64,000 nucleotides of DNA from Halorhabdus amylolytica (GCF_004944975.1 NZ_SPQG01000002.1:194271-258270), one strand, 5' to 3'. Positions 17,021 to 26,110 are shown, counted from the stretch's first letter. Notes: a model not told the origin generated them from the letters alone. Made by a program: numbers and translations.

Positions 17021-18175
17021 ATGACCGAGGAGACGCCGTTCGACATCGTTACCCCGTCGGCCATCGCGTCCGGGCGAGCGACCGACGCCTACTTCGACCG
17101 GACGATCGAGGCGCTCGAACACGCCGGCAAGAACCCGCGGGTCGTCGCGGAGGTCTCGGCCGACCAGTTTCCGACCGGCGAATTCGCCGTCCTGGCCGGA
17201 CTGAAAGACGCAGCCCACCTGCTGGAGGGCTACCCCGTCGATGTCGACGCCCTTCCCGAAGGACAACTGTTCGATCACGGACCCGTGATGCGGATCGAGG
17301 GTCCCTATCGTGAGTTCGCACGGTTCGAGACTGCACTGCTTGGCTTTCTCTCCCACCCGACCGGAATCGCCACCAACGCGCTCCGCGCACGCCGGGCCGC
17401 CCCCGATTCGACGGTGTTGAGCTTCGGCTCGCGACACGTCCATCCGTCGTTGGGAGCGATGGTCGAACGCAGCGCCCTGCTCGGCGGCCTGGACGGCATC
17501 TCGAACGTCGCCGCGGGGGAGGTGATCGGTCGCGAAGCCGGCGGGACGATGCCTCACGCGCTGGTCATCTGCTTCGGTCGGGGTAATCAGGAGGACGCCT
17601 GGCGGGCCTTCGACGAGGCTGTCGGTCCGGACGTCCCGCGGGTGGCGCTCTGTGACACCTACAGCGACGAGGTTGAGGAGGCGATCCGGGCCGTCGAGGC
17701 CGTCGACGGTCTCGACAGCATCCGCCTGGATACTACGAGTTCACGCCGCGGGGACTTCCGGCGGATCGTCCAGGAAGTCCGCTGGGAACTCGACGCCCGG
17801 GGGTACGACGACGTGGGGATCTTCCTCAGCGGCGGGCTCGACCCCGAGACGCTTCGGGAGTTGCGGGATGTCGCCGACGGCTTTGGCGTCGGCGGGTACG
17901 TTTCCAACGCCGACCCGAAGGACTTCGCCTTAGACATCGTCACGATTGAGGGCGATCCGGTCGCCAAGCGCGGCAAGCTCTCCGGAAAGAAAGCTGTCTA
18001 TCGGACTGCGGCGGGCCGTCACGAGGTCGGTCTCGCCGACCGCCCGGGACCGACCGACGCCGAGTCGCTGTTCGAACCGCTTCTCCGCGACGGCGAGATC
18101 GTCCGGGAATTTGACCTGGAGGGGGCAGCGCGCCGGACACGCGAGGATGCCGACGCCGTCGGCTTCGAGCAGTGA
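17021..18175 (+). CDS. Nicotinate phosphoribosyltransferase
   Basis: The 384-residue protein matches the archaeal nicotinate phosphoribosyltransferase family. Supporting segments are the N-terminal TDAYFDRTIEAL, SFGSRHVHPSLGAMVERSALLGG and a type-II PRTase barrel with ICFGRGNQEDAWRAFDE and IFLSGGLDPETL. The enzyme joins nicotinate and PRPP to nicotinate mononucleotide in NAD salvage. A TTTTTTAG box about 30 bases upstream of the ATG suggests leaderless transcription. Its 3' end starts a series of degenerate repeats. Confidence 0.9.
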   Translation: MTEETPFDIVTPSAIASGRATDAYFDRTIEALEHAGKNPRVVAEVSADQFPTGEFAVLAGLKDAAHLLEGYPVDVDALPEGQLFDHGPVMRIEGPYREFARFETALLGFLSHPTGIATNALRARRAAPDSTVLSFGSRHVHPSLGAMVERSALLGGLDGISNVAAGEVIGREAGGTMPHALVICFGRGNQEDAWRAFDEAVGPDVPRVALCDTYSDEVEEAIRAVEAVDGLDSIRLDTTSSRRGDFRRIVQEVRWELDARGYDDVGIFLSGGLDPETLRELRDVADGFGVGGYVSNADPKDFALDIVTIEGDPVAKRGKLSGKKAVYRTAAGRHEVGLADRPGPTDAESLFEPLLRDGEIVREFDLEGAARRTREDADAVGFEQ

Positions 18176-18290
18176 CGGAACGCGTCGGATTCAACGGGTG
18201 ACGGAGCCCGTTGCCGACGCGATCGACTTCGGAGAGTGATGGCACCCGTTGCCGACCGGATTCGAACAGTGACCGAACGCGTCGCCGCCA
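18164..18290 (+). repeat. Four degenerate copies of the phosphoribosyltransferase gene tail
   Basis: The gene ends TTCGAGCAGTGACGGAACGC. Related segments start with TTC at 18190, 18228 and 18261: TTCAACGGGTGACGGAGCCC, TTCGGAGAGTGATGGCACCC and TTCGAACAGTGACCGAACGC. Spacing is uneven (26, 38 and 33 bases), so these are old, diverged tandem copies. They fill the gap before the convergent histidine kinase. Confidence 0.7.
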
Positions 18291-18317
18291 CGATCGAGGA
18301 AGGACGACGAGCGGCCG

Positions 18318-20012
18318 CTACGCGCCATTTTCCCGACCGGGGATCGTCAGGGAGACCGTAGTGCCGTTTTCACCGGTCTCGAAGTCGACTGCGCCGTCCA
18401 GGGAGTGGACGATCCAGGAGACCAGCCAGAGTCCGACGCCACTGCCGTGTGACAGCTGGGTCTCCTCGCCGTTCGTGATCGGTTCGAGTTCGTGATCGGG
18501 GATCCCGGGGCCGTCGTCATCGACCGTGATCTGGGCCGTCCCGTCCGCGACGCCGGCCGCGACAGTCACCGTCGGCGCGTCGCCGTCGTGGACGATCGCG
18601 TTCGTCAACAGTTCTTCGAGAGCGATACGGAGACGTTCCTGGCCCTCGAAAGAGAGTGACGCCTCGGGGAGGTCGACCGCTACGTCTGACTTCGGATACG
18701 ACGTTCGAACCGTCTCCACGACGTCCTTCAACAGGGTATCGAGAGACTCACAGGCGTAGCGTTCGCGTTCGAACGTCCGGAGAACGCGGTAGAGTTTCTC
18801 CTGTTTGTCCATCATCGTCGCGGCGTTTTCCTCGATGACGTCCAACCGCTCGCGGACCTCCTCGTCGCGTGCGCTGGCCGCGGCGTACTCCGCGTTCCCC
18901 AGGATCGTCGTGACGGTGTTCGAGAGGTTGTGTCGGAGCAGTCGATTGAGGACGTTTACCTGCTGGCGGTTGTGCTGTCTGGCAGTCACATCCCGCAGGG
19001 CGAGCAGCGTCCCCGAAGCTGTGCCGTTCCGCTGAGAGAGCGCCGTGGCCTGGACGTCGTAGTACCGGTCGACGTTGTCGACCTCGTCGGTGATGGTCTC
19101 CTCGGTACGGTCGCTGTCGAGCCACTCACGCAGTTCCGGACTGACGGCCGAGAGGTCCGCCCCGATCACCGCCGTTCGCTCGACGCCGAAGATGTCGATC
19201 GCTGCGGGGTTCATCTCGACCACGCGACGTGCGTCGTCGACTACGACGATCGGATCCTCGAGTGTTTCGAGCAGTTCCGTCCGGGCGAGTCGTCTGGCTG
19301 CCGGAACGATGTCGAGAAGCCGGTGTCGATAGAGCGTCGTCAACAGGAGCACACAGGTCAGCACGATCCCGACGATCGTCGGATCGTACGGCGTTCGGAT
19401 CACGTCGGCGAGGTATAGCGCGTTCGCTCCCCACGGCGCGAGGACCGCTAGCAAGAGTGTCCCCGCCTGGGTTCGATAGAGATCGTCCGCCGTGACGAGA
19501 AGTTCGACGAGGAGATACGACCCGACCGCGAGCAACGAGTAGGAGTACGCCGCGTGGACCCAGAACAGGGGGCCGTACAGCGAGTCCGGAACCCCTTCCG
19601 TGGTGTCTGTGACGACGGCGAGGTTCTCCCAGAAAAGCGAGTGGATACCGGCTGGCTCGTTCGTGAGCGCCGCCAGGACAGTGATCGTTGGAACCACCGC
19701 GAGCAGACCGAGACGCGGATCCGTCAGCCAGTCGCGCCGCCCCGTGTATTCGAGGACGAACACCACCCAGGCGATGGGAACGATCGCAATGGCGACGTAG
19801 GAACCCTTCGTCAGGAGGACACTGGTGAGCGGGTCTGTCGTGAGGAGTTCGAGGCCAGCAGTCAGCGACCACCAGTCGGCGGCGACGGCGATCGCGGCGA
19901 GTGCCTTCGCTCCGGGTGCGTCACGCTTTCTCAGGACGACAGCTGCCACGACTGTCGCGACCAGCGTCGCGGCGAAAAGCGGCAGCGCGGCGGGCGTGAA
20001 CTGCCAGCCCAT
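18318..20012 (-). CDS. 7TM-PAS sensor histidine kinase
   Basis: The 564-residue protein has an N-terminal region of about seven membrane helices (residues 5-228, the haloarchaeal histidine-kinase 7TM type). A PAS domain follows (about 245-345, with IVVVDDARRVVEMNPAAIDIFG), then a phosphoacceptor helix with H361 in LLRHNLSNTVTTI. The HATPase domain has NAIVHD, DDGPGIP and GSGVGLWL. It probably senses a membrane or intracellular signal. No response regulator is nearby, so the partner is unknown. The ATG at 20012 places the first helix at the N-terminus and has a GTATAC box 25-30 bases upstream. Confidence 0.9.
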   Translation of the reverse strand: MGWQFTPAALPLFAATLVATVVAAVVLRKRDAPGAKALAAIAVAADWWSLTAGLELLTTDPLTSVLLTKGSYVAIAIVPIAWVVFVLEYTGRRDWLTDPRLGLLAVVPTITVLAALTNEPAGIHSLFWENLAVVTDTTEGVPDSLYGPLFWVHAAYSYSLLAVGSYLLVELLVTADDLYRTQAGTLLLAVLAPWGANALYLADVIRTPYDPTIVGIVLTCVLLLTTLYRHRLLDIVPAARRLARTELLETLEDPIVVVDDARRVVEMNPAAIDIFGVERTAVIGADLSAVSPELREWLDSDRTEETITDEVDNVDRYYDVQATALSQRNGTASGTLLALRDVTARQHNRQQVNVLNRLLRHNLSNTVTTILGNAEYAAASARDEEVRERLDVIEENAATMMDKQEKLYRVLRTFERERYACESLDTLLKDVVETVRTSYPKSDVAVDLPEASLSFEGQERLRIALEELLTNAIVHDGDAPTVTVAAGVADGTAQITVDDDGPGIPDHELEPITNGEETQLSHGSGVGLWLVSWIVHSLDGAVDFETGENGTTVSLTIPGRENGA

Positions 20013-20365
20013 GTCTATGCGCGTATACAACTCGTCGTATACGTAAGACCGCACTGGCCCCGTTCTCAGGAGCAATAACTGCCCCGCAGGAATCCATCGA
20101 CCTGAAACAGCACCTAAACACAATCCATAAGTCATCTCGCGATGGGAGTAGACACATAATGTTGACACCCCGAACGCGTGCTGGGCCCGGACAGCTACGT
20201 AGCGGGGTGGTTACCGATCGCGCACGGCGTGTCCATCCGCGGCTCCCGAACCCGAAACCCAAACGTTCCTGATTGGCTCGTGGCGAGCCTGGCGACCTCG
20301 TCCCGGGTCGGTTTTTTGGTACGGCGCGTCGATTAACCGATCACCGAACAATCCGGATCAAACCC
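20013..20365. promoter_or_regulatory. Divergent intergenic region, histidine kinase / dapA
   Basis: The 353-base gap holds the promoters of the minus-strand kinase and the plus-strand dap operon. Two GTATAC hexamers, at 20023-20028 and 20037-20042, lie 14 bases apart just before the kinase start; the outer one sits at the TATA position. A GGTTTTTTGGTAC segment about 45 bases before dapA may be its promoter. I see no gene or RNA in the gap. Confidence 0.5.
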
Positions 20366-21289
20366 ATGCCACCACAACCACTGTTCGAGGGCGTCTATCC
20401 CGCGATGACGACGCCCTTCGCTGCGGACGGGAGCATCGATTTCGATCAACTGCGAGCCAACGCCCGGCGACTCGAAGCCGCTGGCGTCGACGGGGTCGTT
20501 CCTGTCGGCTCGACCGGCGAGAGCGCCACTCTCAGCCACGACGAACACGTCGAGGTGATCGAGGCCGTCGCTGGGGTCCTCGAAGACGTGCCCGTGATCG
20601 CCGGGACCGGGAGCAACAACACTCGCGAAGCCCTCTCGCTCTCCCGACGGGCACGGGACGCCGGTGCGGACGCCCTCCTGTTGATCTCGCCGTACTACAA
20701 CAAGCCCGAACAGCACGGCCTCCGCAAGCACTACCTGACGGTCGCCGACGAGATCGACCTGCCACAGATCGTCTACAATGTCCCCTCTCGGACAGGGCGC
20801 AACATCGAACCGGACACGGCCGTCGAACTCGCCGACCACGAGAACATCCGGGCGTTCAAGGCCGCCTCGGGCGACCTCGGCCAGGTCACGGAGATCGTCG
20901 AACGCACTCGCGAGAAGGACTTCACCGTCCTCTCGGGCGACGACGCGCTGACGCTACCGATGCTGTCGATCGGCGCGAGAGGGGCGATCAGCGTCGTGGC
21001 CAACGTCGAGCCGGTTCGGACCTGCGCGATGGTCGGGGCGGCACTCGCGGGGGACTTCGAACGCGCTCGCGAGTTACATCACGAACTCGGTCCGCTCGCC
21101 CGGGCGCTGTTCGTCGAGACGAACCCGATCCCGGTCAAGGAGGCGATGTCGATCCGAGACCTGGGATCACCCGAACTCCGGTCGCCACTGACACGGCTCT
21201 CGGAGGAACACCGCCAGCATCTCCGGGACGTACTCGGAAACCTCGACCCGATCGACATCGAGACGCCCGTCGAGACGACGGACCGATAG
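20366..21289 (+). CDS. dapA: 4-hydroxy-tetrahydrodipicolinate synthase
   Basis: The 307-residue TIM-barrel lyase condenses pyruvate with aspartate semialdehyde, the first committed step of lysine synthesis. Visible signatures are GVVPVGSTGESATLSHDEH, the YYNKPEQHGL and IVYNVPSRTG (catalytic Tyr) segments, and FKAASGDL with the Schiff-base lysine. The start at 20366 (MPPQPLFEG) matches the family; a longer in-frame extension begins in the intergenic region. It is the first of three closely spaced genes, dapA-dapB-dapD. Confidence 0.93.
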   Translation: MPPQPLFEGVYPAMTTPFAADGSIDFDQLRANARRLEAAGVDGVVPVGSTGESATLSHDEHVEVIEAVAGVLEDVPVIAGTGSNNTREALSLSRRARDAGADALLLISPYYNKPEQHGLRKHYLTVADEIDLPQIVYNVPSRTGRNIEPDTAVELADHENIRAFKAASGDLGQVTEIVERTREKDFTVLSGDDALTLPMLSIGARGAISVVANVEPVRTCAMVGAALAGDFERARELHHELGPLARALFVETNPIPVKEAMSIRDLGSPELRSPLTRLSEEHRQHLRDVLGNLDPIDIETPVETTDR

Positions 21290-21320
21290 TCATTCCGGGG
21301 CCGAGCACGGAGCGACCACC

Positions 21321-22085
21321 ATGATACGCATCGGCGTCACGGGTGCGGCCGGACGCATGGGCCGGACAGTCATCGAGACGGCGAGTGATCGCGAGGACGT
21401 GACGGTCGTCTTCGCCGTCGACGCAACGGACGACGAGACGGTCGCTGGCAAACCGATCCACGAGCCTGACGACATCGCCGCGCTATTGGCGACCCACGAG
21501 CCCGATGCGATCGTCGACTTCTCCGTCCCCGAGGCGACCGTCGGGCTCGCCGACGCCTGCGCGGAGGCGGGCGTGCCGCTCGTGACCGGGACGACGGGCT
21601 TCGAGGACGACCAGGTGGCGGCGTTGGAAGACGCCAGCGGGGACGTGGCCGTCCTGAAGGCCGCCAACTTCGCCCGCGGGATCCAGGCACTGTTGGCGAC
21701 CGTCCGGGCGGCCACCGAGGCGCTGCCGGGCTACGACATCGAACTCACCGAGACACACCACAACGCGAAACAGGACGCGCCGAGCGGCACGGCGAAGACA
21801 CTGCTCGAAGCACTCGCCGACGCCCGCGAGGAGGACTTCGCGGAGGTTTACGGCCGAGAGGGGATCGACCCCCGCGAGGCAGGCGAGGTCGGCGTTCACG
21901 TCCGGCGAGCCGGGGATGTCCGTGGCGAACACGAACTCATGTTCGCCGGCAACGACGAGGTACTGACGCTGTCCCATCGCGCGGAGGACCGCGGAGTCTT
22001 CGCCGCGGGCGCACTCGACGCCGCTATCTGGATCGCTGGCCGGGAACCGGGATTCTATACCTTCGGGGACGTAATCGAGGGTTAA
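21321..22085 (+). CDS. dapB: 4-hydroxy-tetrahydrodipicolinate reductase
   Basis: The 254-residue enzyme has the nucleotide-binding loop VTGAAGRMGRTVIE at its N-terminus, VTGTTGFEDDQ in the middle, and the substrate motif ELTETHHNAKQDAPSGTAKTL with the catalytic His-His and Lys. It reduces the DapA product using NAD(P)H. It lies 31 bases after dapA and 1 base before dapD, in one operon. Confidence 0.95.
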   Translation: MIRIGVTGAAGRMGRTVIETASDREDVTVVFAVDATDDETVAGKPIHEPDDIAALLATHEPDAIVDFSVPEATVGLADACAEAGVPLVTGTTGFEDDQVAALEDASGDVAVLKAANFARGIQALLATVRAATEALPGYDIELTETHHNAKQDAPSGTAKTLLEALADAREEDFAEVYGREGIDPREAGEVGVHVRRAGDVRGEHELMFAGNDEVLTLSHRAEDRGVFAAGALDAAIWIAGREPGFYTFGDVIEG

Positions 22086-22086
22086 C

Positions 22087-22914
22087 ATGCGTCTGAAGGC
22101 CGACATCGAAGACCTCTGGAATCGATCGGACGACCTGACCCCGGCGGATCTCACTGACGACCAGCAGGCCACGCTGGATCGCTTCCTCGAAGCGCTGGAG
22201 GCCGGCGAGGTGCGGGCCGCCGAGAAGCACGACGGCACCTGGGAAGCCAACGAGTGGGTCAAACAGGGCATCCTGCTGAATTTCACCCTCCGGGAGACGC
22301 AGGCCCGCGAGTACGGCGACGTCACGTATCACGATGTCCTCCCGCTCAGGGAGACGGCCGATCTCGGTGACCGTGGAACGCGTAACACCCCCGACGGGAC
22401 GGTCATCCGCCGGGGCGCGTACGTCGGCAGCGACGCGATCCTGATGAGCCCCGCGTTCGTGAACATCGGCGCGCACGTCGGCGACGGCACGCTCGTCGAT
22501 TCGAACGATGTCGTCGGCTCGTGCGCTCAGATCGGCGACGACGTGAAACTCGGCGCGAACACCGTCATCGGTGGCGTGCTCGAACCCGTCGAGGACGCGC
22601 CGGTGGTCGTCGAGGATGGCGTGGCACTCGGGGCCGGCAGTCGCGTCACCTCTGGGTTCGTCGTCGGTGAGAACTCGGTAGTTGGCGAGGACACCTTGCT
22701 CTCGCCCCGGATCCCCGTGTACGATCTGGTCGAGGAAGAGATTCGCTATGGCGAACTCCCACCCGGGCGGCGGGCTTTCCAGCGCTTCGTCGAGAGTTCG
22801 ATCGGCGAGCACGACCTCTTCGACGGTGGGGCGTACAAGCCGGCGGTCGTTGCGACCCACGTCGAGGAAGAGACGCTGGAAGGGGCAGAGCGCGAGGACG
22901 CGTTGCGGGAGTAG
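22087..22914 (+). CDS. dapD: Tetrahydrodipicolinate N-succinyltransferase
   Basis: The 275-residue protein has a helical N-terminal domain and a left-handed beta-helix of hexapeptide repeats (about residues 105-215, for example AYVGSDAILMSPAFVNIGAHVGDGT). It transfers succinate from succinyl-CoA in the succinylase branch of lysine synthesis, which fits the dapE desuccinylase found downstream. Its last 15 codons (ETLEGAEREDALRE plus stop) are duplicated 174 bases downstream. Confidence 0.93.
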   Translation: MRLKADIEDLWNRSDDLTPADLTDDQQATLDRFLEALEAGEVRAAEKHDGTWEANEWVKQGILLNFTLRETQAREYGDVTYHDVLPLRETADLGDRGTRNTPDGTVIRRGAYVGSDAILMSPAFVNIGAHVGDGTLVDSNDVVGSCAQIGDDVKLGANTVIGGVLEPVEDAPVVVEDGVALGAGSRVTSGFVVGENSVVGEDTLLSPRIPVYDLVEEEIRYGELPPGRRAFQRFVESSIGEHDLFDGGAYKPAVVATHVEEETLEGAEREDALRE

Positions 22915-23090
22915 AGGTGTCCGCGTGTCTTCGGCACGGGGTTCAGGCGAACGACCGAAGGGAGTGAGCGCCTTTTTGGTCCAGATTTTTCGAGGAGAGG
23001 TTGCGAGTGAAACGAGCAACCCGACGACGAAAAAGGTGGGAGCGAGACGCTGGAAGGGGCAGAGCGCGAGGACGCGCTCCGGGAGTGAGG
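22870..23090 (+). repeat. Duplicated dapD 3' end
   Basis: GAGACGCTGGAAGGGGCAGA and the following GCGCGAGGACGCG occur at 22870, inside the end of dapD, and again at 23044, in non-coding DNA. The second copy also ends in CGGGAGTGAGG against CGGGAGTAGAGG in the gene. The 174-base offset is a multiple of three. The DNA between holds a GCCTTTTTGG and a GATTTTT stretch that could be a terminator. Confidence 0.88.
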
Positions 23091-23275
23091 AGGAATTATC
23101 TCGGTGCGATTCGCGGTGGCGTTTGTCACCCCACGCGGGGCGAGGGCCACTCGTAGGCACGATCGCCCACCCGGATGTTCTCCGAGAATCTCCCCTCGTC
23201 AGTCGCGGCCACCAGCTGGTGTGATGGGGATTATCGACAGTGGAAGCTGATAAACGAGGCAGTAGCAGAGATCGC
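22915..23275. other. Intergenic region between dapD and the GH31 gene
   Basis: The 361 bases between these convergent genes hold the second copy of the dapD tail and T-rich runs at about 22970-22990 that may terminate dap transcription. A CCCCACGCGGGGCG palindrome lies at about 23130. No reading frame here has convincing coding character. Confidence 0.5.
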
Positions 23276-26110
23276 CTACTGCTGACTGTGTTCGTTGAAA
23301 ATGAGCTTTACGTTGTACACTTCGCCGGCGGGAATGTGAACCAGTACGGCGCTCTCATCTTGGCTGTAGGCGAACGAGTTCAACGTGTCTTCGACCGTGT
23401 CGGCGGCGACTTCGTCGTACTTTGTCGGCCCTGCTTGGACCTTCTTCGGCGCTCTCGACCGGTCGAGTCCCAACAGGTACGACGACAGCTGCGAGTCGTC
23501 GTAGTTCCGGACTTCTACCCGAGAGTCGAAGGTGACGACGCCTTTCTCTGTCTCCGTGATGGTGAAGTTCGTCACGTTGTACTCGCCGTCCTCGAAACTG
23601 TTGGTCGCACCGTCGTCCTCGTAGAACGAGTACGACGTCTCTTCGTCGAGATAGGTGTTTAGTTGAAGCGTCGTAAGCGGCTTTTCTCCCGTGTACTGTT
23701 GCACTTCGCGCATCGGGATGACCGAGTCCTTGCGAACGTAGATCGGCAGGTGGTCGATCGGCGCGTCGACGGTCATCCACTGGCCGCCGTCGTACACCTC
23801 ATTGTTCCAGAAGTCGACCCAGGTCTCACCATCCGGGAGGTAAACGTCGCGCTCGGTCGCGCCCGCTTCGAGGACTGGTGCGAGTAGCATGTCGTCACCG
23901 AAGAGGAACTGATCTGTGATGTCCCGGACCTCTTCGTCGTTTTGGAACTGGTAGACGAGCGGTTGGAAGATGGGCTTTCCACTCTCAGAGGAGTCTTGGA
24001 ACTCGTTGTAAAGGTACGGAAGCAGCTTGTATCGTAGCTCGGTGTACTTCTTCGTGATATCCACCGCTTCCTCGCCGAACGTCCAGGGGTGTTGATTGCG
24101 CGGGAGGTCCGGGTCTTGCTTCTGGTGGGTGTCCGTGTGGTTCCGAAAGAAGGGGATGAACGCACCCACCTCTATCCAGCGTTTGAATAGTTCGGGAGAA
24201 GGCCGCCCGACGAATCCGCCGACATCGTGCCCGCAAAACGCTAGCCCGGAAAGTCCCATGTTCATCATCATCGGTATCTGCATCTGAAGGTGGGCCCAAT
24301 CACTCACACAGTCGCCGGTCCAGATAGCCGCGTACCGTTGACCACCGGCGTAGAGGTTCCGGTTCAACAGAAACGGACGGTCGTCGGGCTTGAAGAGGTC
24401 AAACGACTCGCGTGCCGCTCGCGCGTAGTCGAACCCGTACATGTTGTGGTACTCCTCGTGTAACATCGTGTCGTCGCCCGTTCCGTGGACGTTATCCACT
24501 GGCATCGTCCAGTCGTAACTACTGTTGCTCTGGAACACCGCCGGTTCACCCATATCGTTTTTCACCCCGTCGAAGCCCGCGTCGAACAACACGTCGTGTT
24601 GTTCGGCCCACCAGTTTCGAACCTCCGAACGGGAGAAGTCGGGCCACACTGCGACGTCGGGCCAGACTTCCGCTTTGAACGTCTCGCCGTTGGCGTCCTT
24701 GGTCCAGTAGTCGTTGGCAGCCCCTTCGAGATAGGGGTCGTACGGTTCGAGTTCTCCGTCTCCATCGACGTCAACCTCTTCGTCTACTGCAACGCCCGGA
24801 TCGTTGACGGCGACCGTCTTGAGCTCCGGTAGCTCGTCGCTGAGCGACTGCAGCGCATCCCGGTGGGAGTCCTGAATACTGAAGACACGGTAGGTTTCCA
24901 TGTAGCCGATGTCGAAGTGCATTGCGTCCAGTGGGATGCTCTCCTCGCGGTACCGATGTGGCACTTCGACGAGTTCGTCAGGGCTGTACTCCCACTTGCT
25001 CTGGTGGAAACCCATCGCCCACTTGGGTGGCAGGTTGATCGTCCCAGTCAGACTCGTGTAGCTGTCGAGTACGTCGCCGATCTCCGGCCCGTAGGCGAAG
25101 TAATACGTTAATTGGCCACCGTCGCCGACGAAGTAGTAGTAGTCCTCGCCGGCGTTGGTGTCGTAGGTCTCTTCGACGCCGTCGGCGTTCGCCACTTTGG
25201 GCGTGTGGAACACCGTGTGGTAGGGGTTGTCGAAGAAGATGCCGTAGGCACCAGCGTCCTTCAGGCCGACGAAGAACGGAATCGAGGCGTAGACATAGTC
25301 GTTCGTGTAGAAGTACCCGTACTGGTCCGTGTTCCAGTTTTCGAGTTTCTTCCCGCGCTGGTTGAGAGTGAGTTCGGGTTGTTCGCCGAACCCGTAGAAG
25401 GCTTCGTCTTCGTCGGCCTTCTTGTACACGTAGGGAAGCGGCTCGTTCGGGGTCGGATCGGTCATTTCGACGTCGTTCTGTGTGGGTGAGTCGTACCCCG
25501 ACGACCCCGTCTCCAAGTCGGTCTCGTTTTTGTAACTCGCGTACGATGACGGCGTCGTTGGCGTCGAGTCGGCCGCTGTCCCGTCGCGCTCGGGGGATGG
25601 TACGTATCCCGACGACCCCTTGTCCAGGTAGTCTTCGTTGACAACGGTCCCGTCCTTATCGAGGAACCGGACGCCGAAGAGTTCAGTATTGATCTCGACG
25701 GTGATGGTGTCGGTTTCAATGGCGATTGTTTCGGGACTCGTCTCGACGCTGAAGTCCGGGATGTCCCAGTCGCCGCGTCCCTTTTTGATTCCACGGGATT
25801 CGTATTCTTCCTCTTCGAGGTCCACGATGGAAACACGAGCGAGGGTGTCACTGAACAGACGAATGTACCCTTCGTGGCTCCCGAGGTCCAGTTTCACTCC
25901 GTCATCGAGAACTTCGTGACCCTCGACGGACAACTGCATGAGATTGTCCTCGTCGACCTGCGGTTCGTAGTGAATCTTCGAACCGAAGTGATGGGCCGAT
26001 GCGGGGGCTGATGTGAGAGCGCTGCCCGCTAGAAGGGCAGCCGTTGATTTCAACACTGTACGGCGTTCGACCGGGGGGAATCCGGAGTCGTTTGGATTGT
26101 CGTCAAACAT
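23276..26110 (-). CDS. Tat-exported GH31 glycoside hydrolase (alpha-glucosidase type)
   Basis: The 944-residue precursor starts with a Tat signal (residues 16-39, ERRTVLKS then a hydrophobic stretch to APASA). A GH31 N-terminal beta domain and the (beta/alpha)8 barrel follow. The nucleophile is D519 in KNDMGEP and the acid/base is D600 in GDCVSDW; beta domains follow. Residues 161-230 hold a diverged 37-residue tandem repeat (GSSGY...TP..P..Y..YK), and DVDGDGELE near 447 resembles a calcium loop. Substrate could be alpha-glucans, isoprimeverose or sulfoquinovosides; motifs alone do not decide. The gene interrupts the lysine gene cluster on the opposite strand. Confidence 0.9.
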   Translation of the reverse strand: MFDDNPNDSGFPPVERRTVLKSTAALLAGSALTSAPASAHHFGSKIHYEPQVDEDNLMQLSVEGHEVLDDGVKLDLGSHEGYIRLFSDTLARVSIVDLEEEEYESRGIKKGRGDWDIPDFSVETSPETIAIETDTITVEINTELFGVRFLDKDGTVVNEDYLDKGSSGYVPSPERDGTAADSTPTTPSSYASYKNETDLETGSSGYDSPTQNDVEMTDPTPNEPLPYVYKKADEDEAFYGFGEQPELTLNQRGKKLENWNTDQYGYFYTNDYVYASIPFFVGLKDAGAYGIFFDNPYHTVFHTPKVANADGVEETYDTNAGEDYYYFVGDGGQLTYYFAYGPEIGDVLDSYTSLTGTINLPPKWAMGFHQSKWEYSPDELVEVPHRYREESIPLDAMHFDIGYMETYRVFSIQDSHRDALQSLSDELPELKTVAVNDPGVAVDEEVDVDGDGELEPYDPYLEGAANDYWTKDANGETFKAEVWPDVAVWPDFSRSEVRNWWAEQHDVLFDAGFDGVKNDMGEPAVFQSNSSYDWTMPVDNVHGTGDDTMLHEEYHNMYGFDYARAARESFDLFKPDDRPFLLNRNLYAGGQRYAAIWTGDCVSDWAHLQMQIPMMMNMGLSGLAFCGHDVGGFVGRPSPELFKRWIEVGAFIPFFRNHTDTHQKQDPDLPRNQHPWTFGEEAVDITKKYTELRYKLLPYLYNEFQDSSESGKPIFQPLVYQFQNDEEVRDITDQFLFGDDMLLAPVLEAGATERDVYLPDGETWVDFWNNEVYDGGQWMTVDAPIDHLPIYVRKDSVIPMREVQQYTGEKPLTTLQLNTYLDEETSYSFYEDDGATNSFEDGEYNVTNFTITETEKGVVTFDSRVEVRNYDDSQLSSYLLGLDRSRAPKKVQAGPTKYDEVAADTVEDTLNSFAYSQDESAVLVHIPAGEVYNVKLIFNEHSQQ

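Noticed and set aside
20180-20260. tRNA-like stretch with GGGGTGGTTACC upstream of dapA
   Set aside because: No TTC-type T-arm or consistent cloverleaf could be formed on either strand.
22682-23224. Open frame across the dapD tail and downstream gap
   Set aside because: It is a shifted frame of dapD and its duplicated tail, arginine- and serine-rich, with no domain.
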